Source of the DNA: Saprospiraceae bacterium
Lineage (GTDB): Bacteria; Bacteroidota; Bacteroidia; Chitinophagales; Saprospiraceae
Direction: 5' to 3'
NCBI GenBank assembly: GCA_016717655.1
Contig: JADKFC010000010.1
Location: 124,001-188,000, forward strand
DNA length: 64,000 bases
Part shown: one piece after another, positions 37,981 through 46,608 of the stretch
Position numbering within the stretch: the first letter of the stretch is position 1
How the letters are laid out: every line of letters starts with the position of its first letter
Translations under genes and position numbers: made by a program
The notes under the pieces: model-generated
Databases searched by the model: none
What the model was told of the DNA's origin: nothing
Seen by the model: only the letters and a program-made list of their open reading frames with translations

Positions 37981-38379
37981 ATGTTGTTAACGAAAATCAA
38001 GTGGATTCATCTGGGTCTTGTAGTAAGCTTTCTGATAGGATATATGGAATGGGGCAAGGACCAAAAGATGTTTATTTTTCAAGCCTTTGCTGACATTTTT
38101 GAAAAAGGATTGGCAGATCCGGTTACTTTTTTACATCCCTTTATACTGTTCCCGCTGGTAGGCTTCTTAGGCATTTTGTATGCTTTATTTAAAAGCAAGC
38201 AGTCCAGAACACTCACATTGTTATCGATTGGGGGTATGGCGTTGATTATGCTGTTTATCTTTTTTATCGGTGTGTTTATGGGCAATGTAAAGATGATCCT
38301 TTACAATCTTCCGTTTATGGTGTTTATGGTGTTGGAGGTGCTTGCACTTCGTGCTTCGCGCAATAAGCCTTCGGCTTAG
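37981..38379 (+). CDS. Small four-helix membrane protein of unknown function
   Basis: A 132-residue protein with four predicted membrane segments (about 8-24, 48-70, 78-102 and 106-124) and short loops. I do not recognise the family. Its last eleven codons and stop (ALRASRNKPSA) lie in short hairpins, GCAC-TTC-GTGC and TAAGCC-TTC-GGCTTA, that form the left border of the hairpin array, so the original C-terminus may have been replaced by repeat sequence. Confidence 0.65.
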   Translation: MLLTKIKWIHLGLVVSFLIGYMEWGKDQKMFIFQAFADIFEKGLADPVTFLHPFILFPLVGFLGILYALFKSKQSRTLTLLSIGGMALIMLFIFFIGVFMGNVKMILYNLPFMVFMVLEVLALRASRNKPSA

Positions 38380-38396
38380 TTCAATACGCGCTTCGC

Positions 38397-38661
38397 GCTT
38401 AGGATGACTGAACGGTTTTGGCTTTGCCAAAAAAATTGATCGGCAGATCAATTTAGTAAAGGAACCACGCGCTAACCGCGTGGCATCGACTAATCCTATT
38501 TATTTTTGTCGTTGCCGTGCAAAGGGTTGCACGGTTCCTCGTGAGTCAGCAAATTTATAATTTGCGTTAACGAACGATGCTGAGCTTTTCGAAGCATTCA
38601 CTTTTGATTGCCACCGGCAATCAAATTGCTACTTCATAGCAAGCGTTCAGTCATGCTTAGG
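38397..38661. mobile_element. MITE-like element: 251 bp, 11-bp TIRs, 7-bp direct repeat, hairpin array inside
   Basis: Terminal inverted repeats ATGACTGAACG (38404-38414) and CGTTCAGTCAT (38644-38654) are perfect. Immediately outside both lies GCTTAGG (38397-38403 and 38655-38661), as expected for a 7-bp target duplication. The interior carries eight consecutive hairpins: 38416-38432, 38433-38454, 38465-38483, 38515-38534, 38549-38565, 38577-38597, 38603-38625 and 38626-38642, with stems of 5 to 10 bp and loops of 3 to 11. GGAACC (38461) and GGTTCC (38533) form a further nested pair. There is no open frame. The transposase family is unknown. Confidence 0.65.
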
Positions 38662-38729
38662 GCAATACTTGCGCATAACGCTTAACAGTGATTTTATTGG
38701 TTTTTGAATTTCGAAAGCACAACAAAAAC

Positions 38730-38761
38730 TTGGTTTTTATTGGGAGAGGCATTTATATTTG
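38730..38761 (+). promoter_or_regulatory. Promoter with -33 TTGG and -7 TATATTTG
   Basis: TTGG at 38730-38733 and TATATTTG at 38754-38761 are 20 bases apart, close to the ideal Bacteroidota sigma-A arrangement, and lie 18 bases before the ATG at 38780. This is the best promoter in the window by eye. Confidence 0.65.
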
Positions 38762-38779
38762 TGGTAAATCAATCAGAAG

Positions 38780-39709
38780 ATGAAGATTCTTACTACGGCT
38801 ATTTTGTTGATGCTGACCTTGATTGTGGTGCCGGCGTTTTCTTATTTTTCGGGTGTTGCTTTGACCATTGAAGGCAATGTATTGTTGGTGGAATTGGGGA
38901 TGATGGCGTTGGTGGCGGCAGGGTATTGTTTTTTTGTATCGGAATTCACCAAAAATTATTCGCAGGTGGATAAGTTGTGGTCGCTGTTGCCAATTGTGTA
39001 TGTGGGTTATGTGGCGTGGAAGGGTGATTGGGATTCGCGACTGGTGGTGATGTTGGTATTGACTGTGCTTTGGGGCATCCGGTTGACGGGAAATTTTGCG
39101 TTGAAGGGGGCGTACAAGTGGAAGTTTTGGGAAGGAGAAGAAGACTACCGATGGAGTATATTGAGGGCCAAAAAAGAGTTTCAACCGGGGTGGAAGTGGA
39201 GTCTTTTTAATTTGTTTTTTATTTCAGTTTATCAGAATGGGCTCATCCTGTTGTTTACTTTACCGGCGGTGATTGCTTTTGATCAGAGTGGGAAGGACAT
39301 TTATGGCTTTGACTACCTGGCTGCGGGTTTGATGTTTTTATTTATTGTGTATGAGATGGTGGCCGACTGGCAGCAGTGGCAGTACCAAAGCGGCAAGTGG
39401 AAGGCGATCAAGAGTGGGGCCCAGCTAACGGCAGATCAGCAAAGGGGGTTTTTGAATAAAGGATTATGGGCTTTGAGCAGGCACCCCAATTATTTTGCAG
39501 AACAAAGTATTTGGATCAGCTTTTACCTCTTTTCCGTAGCGGCTTCCGGACAGTGGATCAACTGGAGCCTGACAGGGGCCTTACTGCTTGTGCTCTTGTT
39601 TCAGGGCAGTGCCGATTTTAGCGAAGAAATCAGTGCGGGTAAATATCCTGAGTATAAAAAGTACCAACAAAAGGTTTCAAAGTTTATACCTTTACCTGGA
39701 AGAAACTAA
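38780..39709 (+). CDS. DUF1295 / steroid 5-alpha-reductase-like membrane protein
   Basis: A 309-residue protein with about seven membrane segments. The C-terminal block NKGLWALSRHPNYFAEQSIW (about residues 225-244) with Arg-His-Pro-Asn-Tyr is the cofactor-binding signature shared by DUF1295, isoprenylcysteine methyltransferases and steroid reductases, and EISAGKYPEYKKYQQKVSKF is the typical end. A role in NAD(P)H-dependent reduction of a lipid is inferred from the fold only. The VOC gene follows after 6 bases. Confidence 0.85.
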   Translation: MKILTTAILLMLTLIVVPAFSYFSGVALTIEGNVLLVELGMMALVAAGYCFFVSEFTKNYSQVDKLWSLLPIVYVGYVAWKGDWDSRLVVMLVLTVLWGIRLTGNFALKGAYKWKFWEGEEDYRWSILRAKKEFQPGWKWSLFNLFFISVYQNGLILLFTLPAVIAFDQSGKDIYGFDYLAAGLMFLFIVYEMVADWQQWQYQSGKWKAIKSGAQLTADQQRGFLNKGLWALSRHPNYFAEQSIWISFYLFSVAASGQWINWSLTGALLLVLLFQGSADFSEEISAGKYPEYKKYQQKVSKFIPLPGRN

Positions 39710-39715
39710 CATCAA

Positions 39716-40120
39716 ATGCAGGAAATCAAATCTATCTACGTCAATCTCCCGATCAAGGACCTGGAAAAAACCAGGGCTTTTTGGGAAGGCCTGGGCTTTG
39801 GCTTCAATGCTCAATTTAGTGATGAAAAGGCGTTGTGTCTGATACTTAAGGAAGAAAGTATTTATGCCATGCTCTTGCACGAATCCTTTTTTAAAACCTT
39901 TACCGACCGCAAGGTAGCCGATGGTAAGTCGACCCAGGTGTTGGTGGCCATCCAGGTAGAAAGTAAGGAAAGGGTGGTAGAAATAGTGACTAAGGCCCTG
40001 GCCAGTGGCAGTAAACGCTACAAAGAGGCAGTGGATCATGGTTGGATGTATTATGACTCATTTGCAGACATCGACGGCCACCAATGGGAGGTGATGCACA
40101 TGGGAGAGCCAGCCGAATAA
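39716..40120 (+). CDS. VOC family (glyoxalase-like) protein
   Basis: A 134-residue single-module vicinal oxygen chelate protein. SIYVNLPIKDLEKTRAFWEG opens the first beta-alpha-beta unit, and DSFADIDGHQWEVMHM closes the second with the usual metal-ligand position. Bacteroidota homologues of this type are annotated as glyoxalase or extradiol dioxygenase-like without known substrate. It is co-directional with its neighbours. Confidence 0.88.
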   Translation: MQEIKSIYVNLPIKDLEKTRAFWEGLGFGFNAQFSDEKALCLILKEESIYAMLLHESFFKTFTDRKVADGKSTQVLVAIQVESKERVVEIVTKALASGSKRYKEAVDHGWMYYDSFADIDGHQWEVMHMGEPAE

Positions 40121-40125
40121 GCGCT

Positions 40126-41223
40126 ATGTCATTACCGGAATTCACCTTCACAAGGGAAGCAACCAATTACAAAAACTCAGGCTTACAATTTACGGTAGCC
40201 ATTGTGGTGGTCTTTTTGGCAGCATTTCTATGCTTTTTCAGTGTGCCGGTAATTGGCTACAGAGTGGTAGCCTTGATCTTACTTACGGTAGTTTCATTAC
40301 TGGCCATGACTTTATCTGTTTGGCCAGTCATAGTTGCAGCCACCATCAGTGCCTTTTTGTGGAACTTTTTTTTCATTCCTCCTCTGTACACTTTTCACAT
40401 TGACAATGCAGAAGACATACTTATGTTTTTGCTTTACTTTATCATTGCCCTGGTCAATACGGTGCTACAATCCAGGATCAGGACAGAACGTGAAAAGGCC
40501 AGAGATAAGGAAGAAAAAGTAAAATCCATCCAACTCTATCACACCCTTCTGAACTCGCTTTCCCATGAAATGAAAACACCGATATCGGCCATTATTTCAT
40601 CGGTAGATGGCATGAAATATGAATTGGAACATCACAATCTGGCAGCACTATCTGAGTTGATTGCTGAGGTGGAAATAGCAGGTAACAGGCTGCACCGCCA
40701 GGTAGAAAACATGCTCAACATGAACCGCCTGGAAAGTGGTATGCTGCAGGCCAGACCCGATTGGTGTGAAGTAAGTGAGGTTATCTATGGCGCCGTTGGC
40801 CAGATGGAAGAAAAGCAGGTCCAACGCATAAAAGTAAACTTGTCCAAAGACCTGCCTCTGATAAAAATCGATATGGGATTCACCTCGCAAGCTCTTTACA
40901 ACCTGCTTCAAAATGCGCTTACTTATGGTGGTGGCGGAGAAATAGAAGTTGGAGCAGATTTACATGATGGCTATGTTGACCTGTATGTAAAGGATCAGGG
41001 ACCGGGATTGGACGAAGAAGATGCGTTAAAAGTTTTTGATAAATTTTACAGGACTCCCGGCAGCAAAGCAGGTGGCATCGGGCTGGGCCTGGCCGTAGTC
41101 AAAGGATTTTGTGAAGCGCAGGGAGGAGGAGTGATATTGAAGACAGAACCAGGCAAGGGCTGTTTATTTACCTTACATTTGCCCACGGAAACCACTTATA
41201 TCAATCAACTCAAAAATGAATAA
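40126..41223 (+). CDS. KdpD-like sensor histidine kinase (DUF4118 type)
   Basis: A 365-residue kinase starting at ATG 40126. Four membrane segments in the first ~110 residues form a DUF4118 module (WPVIVAATISAFLWNFFFIP, then PLYTFHI). The HisKA motif LLNSLSHEMKTPISAI has His147; the ATPase has LLQNALTYG (N box), DQGPGLDEED (G1) and GGIGLGLAVVKG (G2). It equals the C-terminal half of KdpD without the cytoplasmic KdpD-N and USP domains. It overlaps the response regulator gene by 8 bases and sits upstream of a Kup transporter, so potassium or osmotic sensing is inferred. Confidence 0.88.
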   Translation: MSLPEFTFTREATNYKNSGLQFTVAIVVVFLAAFLCFFSVPVIGYRVVALILLTVVSLLAMTLSVWPVIVAATISAFLWNFFFIPPLYTFHIDNAEDILMFLLYFIIALVNTVLQSRIRTEREKARDKEEKVKSIQLYHTLLNSLSHEMKTPISAIISSVDGMKYELEHHNLAALSELIAEVEIAGNRLHRQVENMLNMNRLESGMLQARPDWCEVSEVIYGAVGQMEEKQVQRIKVNLSKDLPLIKIDMGFTSQALYNLLQNALTYGGGGEIEVGADLHDGYVDLYVKDQGPGLDEEDALKVFDKFYRTPGSKAGGIGLGLAVVKGFCEAQGGGVILKTEPGKGCLFTLHLPTETTYINQLKNE

Positions 41224-41893
41224 GGCAACCGTACTGATAGTGGATGACGAACCGCAGATTCGCAAATTGCTGGAGCTTTCCTTAACCAGTCACGACATGC
41301 ACGTTATCCAGGCAGAAGACGGCAAATCGGGCTTGTCGATGGCGGCCAATCACCAGCCCGATGTGGTCTTACTCGATCTGGGCCTGCCCGATATGAATGG
41401 TCACGAAGTGCTGAAGGCTCTGCGCGTGTGGTATGAAAACGCGATTATCATCCTCTCTGTGCAGGATGGGGAAGATGATATTGTCAAAGCCCTGGATGAA
41501 GGGGCCTCGGATTATCTGACTAAGCCCTTTCGAAATGCCGAATTGATGGCAAGGATCCGATCCGCCATGAAAAACAATCCTTCTGCGGTAAAAAGTACGT
41601 TTATTACTTCCGGCAATTTGTTCATCGATTTTGCAGCCCGAACGGTGAGAAAGGGAGACCAATTGCTCAAACTTACCTCTACAGAATACCAGCTCCTGGC
41701 CCTCCTGGCCTCCAATGCAGGCAGGGTGCTTACCCATCAACACATACTCAAAACCATCTGGGGCTTATCTTATCAAAAAGAAACCCAATACCTCAGGGTC
41801 TTTATTGGCACGCTTCGCAAAAAAATAGAAGACGATGCCAACCAGCCCAAACACCTGGTAACAGAAAGCAGGGTGGGATATCGATTTCAATAA
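41216..41893 (+). CDS. KdpE-like OmpR-family response regulator
   Basis: A 225-residue regulator. The receiver domain has the acidic pocket VDDEPQ and phospho-acceptor Asp54 in LLDLGLPDMNG, with Lys in DYLTKPF. The C-terminal winged helix carries LTSTEYQLLALLASNAGRVL and LRVFIGTLRKKIEDD, closest to KdpE. It overlaps its kinase by 8 bases (ATGAATAA). It probably controls the downstream kup gene; no kdpFABC genes are in the window. Confidence 0.92.
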   Translation: MNKATVLIVDDEPQIRKLLELSLTSHDMHVIQAEDGKSGLSMAANHQPDVVLLDLGLPDMNGHEVLKALRVWYENAIIILSVQDGEDDIVKALDEGASDYLTKPFRNAELMARIRSAMKNNPSAVKSTFITSGNLFIDFAARTVRKGDQLLKLTSTEYQLLALLASNAGRVLTHQHILKTIWGLSYQKETQYLRVFIGTLRKKIEDDANQPKHLVTESRVGYRFQ

Positions 41894-42046
41894 ATTTGCA
41901 TTTGACATAGCTATTCTGGTGGCTGATGTTTTATACTAAAAACAGCCTCCTGAAGAGTTTCCTTTATAAAATCTTTATGTTTCCTGTATAAGTCTTGATT
42001 TTTTCATTATGCCCGATGTCAGAATTTTGCATACAAATAAGAAGTT

Positions 42047-44011
42047 ATGCAAACAGATTTTTCGTCGGTCCGAAGCAAGGTGACTGCAGCCTCTCTCCTC
42101 GTAGCCCTTGGTATTATTTACGGTGACATAGGAACCAGTCCACTCTACGTACTGAAAGCCATAGTGGGAGAAAAGGCCATTGATGAAATGTTGGTATTCG
42201 GAGGGATCTCGTGTGTTTTCTGGACCCTCACTCTGCAGACCACCATCAAGTACATTTGGCTCACCCTCAAAGCAGACAACGATGGCGAAGGGGGTATCTT
42301 TTCATTGTATGCCCTGGTGCGAAGGTATGGCAAATACCTGGCCATTCCCACCATTCTGGGTGCGACCACCTTATTAGCCGATGGCATCATTACTCCCCCC
42401 ATTTCTGTAGCCTCGGCAGTAGAGGGCCTCACCATCATTGAAGGGCTCGAGGATTTGCCCACGGTTCCTATAGTGATTGTCATCTTATCGGTATTGTTTT
42501 TCTTTCAGCGATTTGGTACCCAAAAAGTAGGTGCTGCCTTTGGACCTATCATGGTCATCTGGTTTGGTATGCTGGCAGTATTGGGTTTGAGCCAGCTGGT
42601 GCATTACCCTTCGGTTTTGCAGGCCATCCATCCCAAGTATGCCATCGAACTGCTGGTTAATTATCCCCATGGGTTCTGGTTACTTGGAGCTGTCTTCCTG
42701 GCTACTACGGGTGCTGAAGCCCTGTATTCCGACCTGGGACACTGTGGTCGAAACAACATACGGATCACCTGGGCCTTTGTTAAAATTTGCCTGCTCCTCA
42801 ATTACTTTGGCCAGTCGGCCTGGTTGATGCACGATGCTGGAAATTTATTGGAAGGCAGAAATCCGTTTTTCGAAATCATGCCAGAATGGTTCTTACCCAT
42901 CGGCATTGGTATCGCTACAGCCGCCGCCATCATTGCCTCTCAAGCTTTGATCAGTGGTAGTTATACCCTCATCAGTGAGGCCATCAACCTCAATTTCTGG
43001 CCAAGGGTTACCGTCAAACAACCTACAGAATCAAAAGGACAGATTTACATTCCGAGTGTGAATACCATCTTGTGGATTGGATGTGTGATGATGATACTTT
43101 ATTTCAGGAATTCCACTCACATGGAGGCGGCCTACGGTTTTTCCATTACCATTACCATGATGATGACTACGCTGCTGCTTAGTTATTTTTTGATCTATAA
43201 ACTCAAATGGAACCGCTATTTGGTATATGCATTTGTAATCGTGTATGGCACGGTGGAGTTTTCTTTTTTCATTGCCAACGTAGCCAAAATCAAAGAAAGA
43301 TGGATGTTCTTGTTTTTTGAACTCTTTATTTTCCTTGTGATGTATGTGTGGTATTTCGCCCGGAAGACCAACAACCGTTTCACCAAATTTGTGGAACTCG
43401 GCCAATTTGTGCCCAAGTTGAATGAGCTGAGCCATGATGACAACATTCCCCGATTTTCTACCCATCTTATCTACCTGACCAAGGCCAACAGTCGACACGA
43501 AATTGAAGATAAGATCATGAAATCTATTTTCTCCAAAAAACCTAAACGGGCCGATGTGTATTGGTTTTTACACATCAATCGCACCGAACAACCGTATACC
43601 CTGACTTACGATGTTTCGGAGCTGGTAGACGACAAGGTCATTAAAATCAACATCAACATTGGTTTCAGAATCCAGCCCAGGACAGAGCTCTATTTCAAAA
43701 AAATAGTACAGGAGCTGGTGACCAACAAAGAGTTGAACCTGCACATCCGACCAGATGGCAGCTCAAAATACAACAGCGAACCGGACTTCAAATTTGTGGT
43801 CATCGAAAAATTCCTTTCTGTTGAAAACGAATTTAACCTCAAAGAGGGCTTGTTGCTGTCATCGTACTTCTTCCTCAAACACCTGAGCTTGTCGGATGAA
43901 AAGGCGTTTGGATTGGACAAGAGCGATGTCAAAACAGAATATGTACCCCTGGTGTACCAGCCGGTAACCAGAATAGATCTGCAGAGAGTTCAAAACCACA
44001 ACCACCATTGA
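42047..44011 (+). CDS. kup: KUP/HAK/KT family potassium uptake protein
   Basis: A 654-residue potassium transporter. GDIGTSPLY (from about residue 26) is the family's opening motif, followed by GEGGIFSLYALVR and GAEALYSDLGHCG. Twelve membrane segments fill residues 15-450 and a cytoplasmic C-terminal domain (about 460-654) completes the protein. Kup takes up potassium with protons. It lies 153 bases after the kinase/regulator pair on the same strand, and the following barrel gene starts one base after its stop, so those two are co-translated. Confidence 0.95.
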   Translation: MQTDFSSVRSKVTAASLLVALGIIYGDIGTSPLYVLKAIVGEKAIDEMLVFGGISCVFWTLTLQTTIKYIWLTLKADNDGEGGIFSLYALVRRYGKYLAIPTILGATTLLADGIITPPISVASAVEGLTIIEGLEDLPTVPIVIVILSVLFFFQRFGTQKVGAAFGPIMVIWFGMLAVLGLSQLVHYPSVLQAIHPKYAIELLVNYPHGFWLLGAVFLATTGAEALYSDLGHCGRNNIRITWAFVKICLLLNYFGQSAWLMHDAGNLLEGRNPFFEIMPEWFLPIGIGIATAAAIIASQALISGSYTLISEAINLNFWPRVTVKQPTESKGQIYIPSVNTILWIGCVMMILYFRNSTHMEAAYGFSITITMMMTTLLLSYFLIYKLKWNRYLVYAFVIVYGTVEFSFFIANVAKIKERWMFLFFELFIFLVMYVWYFARKTNNRFTKFVELGQFVPKLNELSHDDNIPRFSTHLIYLTKANSRHEIEDKIMKSIFSKKPKRADVYWFLHINRTEQPYTLTYDVSELVDDKVIKININIGFRIQPRTELYFKKIVQELVTNKELNLHIRPDGSSKYNSEPDFKFVVIEKFLSVENEFNLKEGLLLSSYFFLKHLSLSDEKAFGLDKSDVKTEYVPLVYQPVTRIDLQRVQNHNHH

Positions 44012-44012
44012 T

Positions 44013-45407
44013 ATGAAAGCCATAACCACCATTATCATTTGTTTTTTATGTCTGGCATTCGGTATTTTAAGCACCACGGCAGCGGGGCAGGGTGTTATGC
44101 GGGATAGTCAGAAAATTACTTCAGACAGCCTGATTGTTATCGACCACAGCTGGGCCAATGGCAGCGACCGAAGAAAGGAATCGATCTGGAACATTTCTCC
44201 TTATTTTACCCCTTCCATAATCCTGGATATCAACTACACTTATTCTTTCAACCGTCCCATCGACAATACGGTGGTGGGCTCCACAGCATTGGCGCGCAAC
44301 AACGAGTTTCAGATTTCGGCCCTGCATTTTGGTGGCGACTTCCAGTACAAGGGGGCAAGGGCACGATTTATGACCCAGCTGGGCACGAGGTCGGTGGTAG
44401 TACCCCGAAATGATTATAGCCCCTATAGAGGGCAGTACGCCCTGGCTACATCTTATCGATATCTGAGTGAAGCCTATGCCGGCTACCATTGGAATAAATG
44501 GTCGGGCATCAATGTGGATGCGGGTCTGTTTATGTCGTACATCGGCCTCAATTCATTTTACCAGCCAGAAAACTGGGAATATCAGGCATCCTTTACTTCC
44601 GACAATACGCCCTGGTTTTTTAATGGAGTGCGGATCCAGATTTTTGCCTCACCGTATTTAAAGATAGAACCATGGCTCATCAATGGCTGGCGGAGTTATG
44701 GTAAGTTCAACACCATGCCCGGCTTTGGAGGCAACATCACCTGGACACCCAGCGATCGGTTCAAGCTGTTGACCAATAATTATTTTGGCACCGATGCAGC
44801 CGGCTTACCGCAAAGAAAAAGATTCCACTCCGATAATAGTCTGTTGTTGCGGTATTATCAAAACGAGACGGGGAAAAAGATTCAGCGTTGTGCCTTTAGC
44901 CTTACCGTTGACGTAGGTTTAGAAAAAGGAGGTGGGGTTAACGGCTTTAAGGATGGTGGAACATCCAGAGGGCCGGCTCAGTATTTTGTAAGTGCCATGG
45001 CTTATCATCGCTTGTGGTTTGGTAAAGACAAATGGGCCTGGACCGTTGGAGGGGGATGGATGAAAAACCCGGGAAGGTATCTGGTACTTTACCCAACAGG
45101 ACAGGCGAGTCCATTGCCCAATGCCAATAATCCAAGCCAGACCGAGGGTAATTTTCCCTTTAGTGCCAATCCCGGTGATCCGTTTGAAGGGTGGGATTAT
45201 TCTACCAATCTCGATTACATTCCCAACCAGAGCCTGACGTTTAGGGTAGAATACGTGAGCAGGCATGCCAGTGTTCCTTATTTTGCGGGCAGGGGAGGGG
45301 TAACCTCACCCAATGGTTACACAACCATTCCGCTAACTGCTGACTGGAGACCTGACCTTGTCAAATCAGAAAGCAGAATGATTATGGCGGTGTTGTTTAG
45401 GATATAG
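44013..45407 (+). CDS. Outer-membrane beta-barrel protein (OmpL/BBP2-like porin)
   Basis: A 464-residue protein with a signal peptide (about residues 1-27, ending TAAGQ) and many alternating aromatic strands up to the C-terminal aromatic-rich end MIMAVLFRI. Blocks such as SGINVDAGLFMSYIGLNSFY, NTPWFFNGVRIQIF and GFGGNITWTPSDRFKL match the BBP2 (OmpL-like) porin type of Bacteroidota. Starting one base after kup, it may provide the outer-membrane passage for the same substrate; that is inference from position. Confidence 0.82.
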   Translation: MKAITTIIICFLCLAFGILSTTAAGQGVMRDSQKITSDSLIVIDHSWANGSDRRKESIWNISPYFTPSIILDINYTYSFNRPIDNTVVGSTALARNNEFQISALHFGGDFQYKGARARFMTQLGTRSVVVPRNDYSPYRGQYALATSYRYLSEAYAGYHWNKWSGINVDAGLFMSYIGLNSFYQPENWEYQASFTSDNTPWFFNGVRIQIFASPYLKIEPWLINGWRSYGKFNTMPGFGGNITWTPSDRFKLLTNNYFGTDAAGLPQRKRFHSDNSLLLRYYQNETGKKIQRCAFSLTVDVGLEKGGGVNGFKDGGTSRGPAQYFVSAMAYHRLWFGKDKWAWTVGGGWMKNPGRYLVLYPTGQASPLPNANNPSQTEGNFPFSANPGDPFEGWDYSTNLDYIPNQSLTFRVEYVSRHASVPYFAGRGGVTSPNGYTTIPLTADWRPDLVKSESRMIMAVLFRI

Positions 45408-45421
45408 TTTGAAAGTAGGGA

Positions 45422-45451
45422 TTGCATTTTGTTGCGCAGGCCTTAACTTTG
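45422..45451 (+). promoter_or_regulatory. Candidate promoter, -33 TTG and -7 TAACTTTG
   Basis: TTG at 45422-45424 and TAACTTTG at 45444-45451 are 19 bases apart and end 11 bases before the ATG at 45463, a good match to the Bacteroidota consensus. Confidence 0.55.
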
Positions 45452-45462
45452 GAATTAAAAGT

Positions 45463-46007
45463 ATGCCCGATTTTAATAATTCCATTCGCCCCCATCCCGC
45501 CAGGAATGGCGAAAATGGTTGTCCCGCAACCACCACAAAGAGGAAAACGTATGGTGCATTGTGGCCAAAAAAGATAGTAAAGTTCCCGGGGTGAACTATG
45601 TTGATGCCGTAGAGGAAGCCATTTGTTTTGGTTGGATCGACAGCAAGGCCTTATCCTGTGATGAGAATGGTTACTACCAATACTTTGCCAGGAGGAAGCC
45701 GGGTAGTCCGTGGACCCGGTTGAATAAGAGTAGGGTGGAGGCCTTGATTCAAAAAGGTTTGATGTCTGAAGCGGGGTATGCCAGCATTGAGGCAGCCAAG
45801 GCCAGTGGGGGCTGGTATCTTTTTGACGATGCAGAAGACGGCATCCTGCCTGACGATTTAAAATTGGTTTTTCAAAATAATCCCGTGTATGCAGAAAAAT
45901 ATCAGCAATTGAGTCCTGCCAAACAAAAGCAGCTGCTTATGGCGTTGGCTTTGAAGAAAGGGGAGGCGGCGAGGAGGAAGGTGGTGGAGGCTATTATAGT
46001 TGGCTAA
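45463..46007 (+). pseudogene. YdeI/OmpD-associated family protein, frameshifted near the N-terminus
   Basis: ATG 45463 gives MPDFNNSIRP; coding then continues one frame over as SRQEWRKWLSRNHHKEENVW, with KKDSKVPGVNYVDAVEEAIC, FGWIDSK and ARRKPGSPWTRLNKSRVEAL after it. These are the hallmarks of the YdeI (DUF1801-adjacent 'bacteriocin-protection') family. Adding one C to the C5 run at 45489-45493 restores a frame of about 181 residues. The function in Bacteroidota is unknown. The intact body and perfect family match suggest a sequencing slip and not decay. Confidence 0.8.
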
Positions 46008-46096
46008 TTTTGTAGAATATATTGGTCAAATTGATCCAAACATTCACTTACCATACACAGGAACAAGTTCAACTTTGCCTAATAACATAGGCCAAT

Positions 46097-46492
46097 TTAA
46101 ATGCTCAACGGAATTTCTTCAACCAGCACTTCGTTTCCTACCTTATCAAAATAGGTACAAGTCATTTTATCCATACAAATCTGCCATCGGTCTATGCCGG
46201 AGGCTGCACACATGTGGATAAAAGTGAGGTAATCGGTTTTACCTTGTTGGTGGGCTTTTAGTTCAGTGGTAAAATTCTGCCATTGGACTGTGTTTGCGAT
46301 GGGAATGGCTTCATATTTGGCGGGCACTATGGCTGTGTGTTGGTTGGTACCATGGTATTCGATGTGACCATCTGAAACATAGGCTTCATAATGGGTAACA
46401 CCCATGCCTTTGATTTCGGTGATATAAGAAGGAAAATCTGCACCTGATTTTACCTTGCTGTGGGCTGCCTTGATTAGGTCTGCTGTGAACAT
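46097..46492 (-). CDS. DUF1398 family protein (YbcV-like)
   Basis: A 131-residue soluble protein. MFTADLIKAAHSKVKSGADF, then YITEIKGMGVTHYEAYVSDG and the closing ICMDKMTCTYFDKVGNEVLV match DUF1398, a small family first seen as a cryptic-prophage 'envelope' protein in E. coli and widespread in Bacteroidota without known function. It is convergent with the YdeI-like gene. Confidence 0.85.
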   Translation of the reverse strand: MFTADLIKAAHSKVKSGADFPSYITEIKGMGVTHYEAYVSDGHIEYHGTNQHTAIVPAKYEAIPIANTVQWQNFTTELKAHQQGKTDYLTFIHMCAASGIDRWQICMDKMTCTYFDKVGNEVLVEEIPLSI

Positions 46493-46608
46493 GCTTTTTG
46501 ATTTTTTTAATATTTAATGGTGCAAAAATGCGATGTCCAATGGCATTGTAATTGTAAAAAATTCATAGTGTTGTATTCAAAATGAACATTTCCTCAATGA
46601 AATTCTTC

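Noticed and set aside
38397..38661. Simple Rho-independent terminator of the 37981 gene
   Set aside because: Several hairpins and inverted ends with a flanking direct repeat go far beyond a terminator, and no T-run follows the first hairpins.
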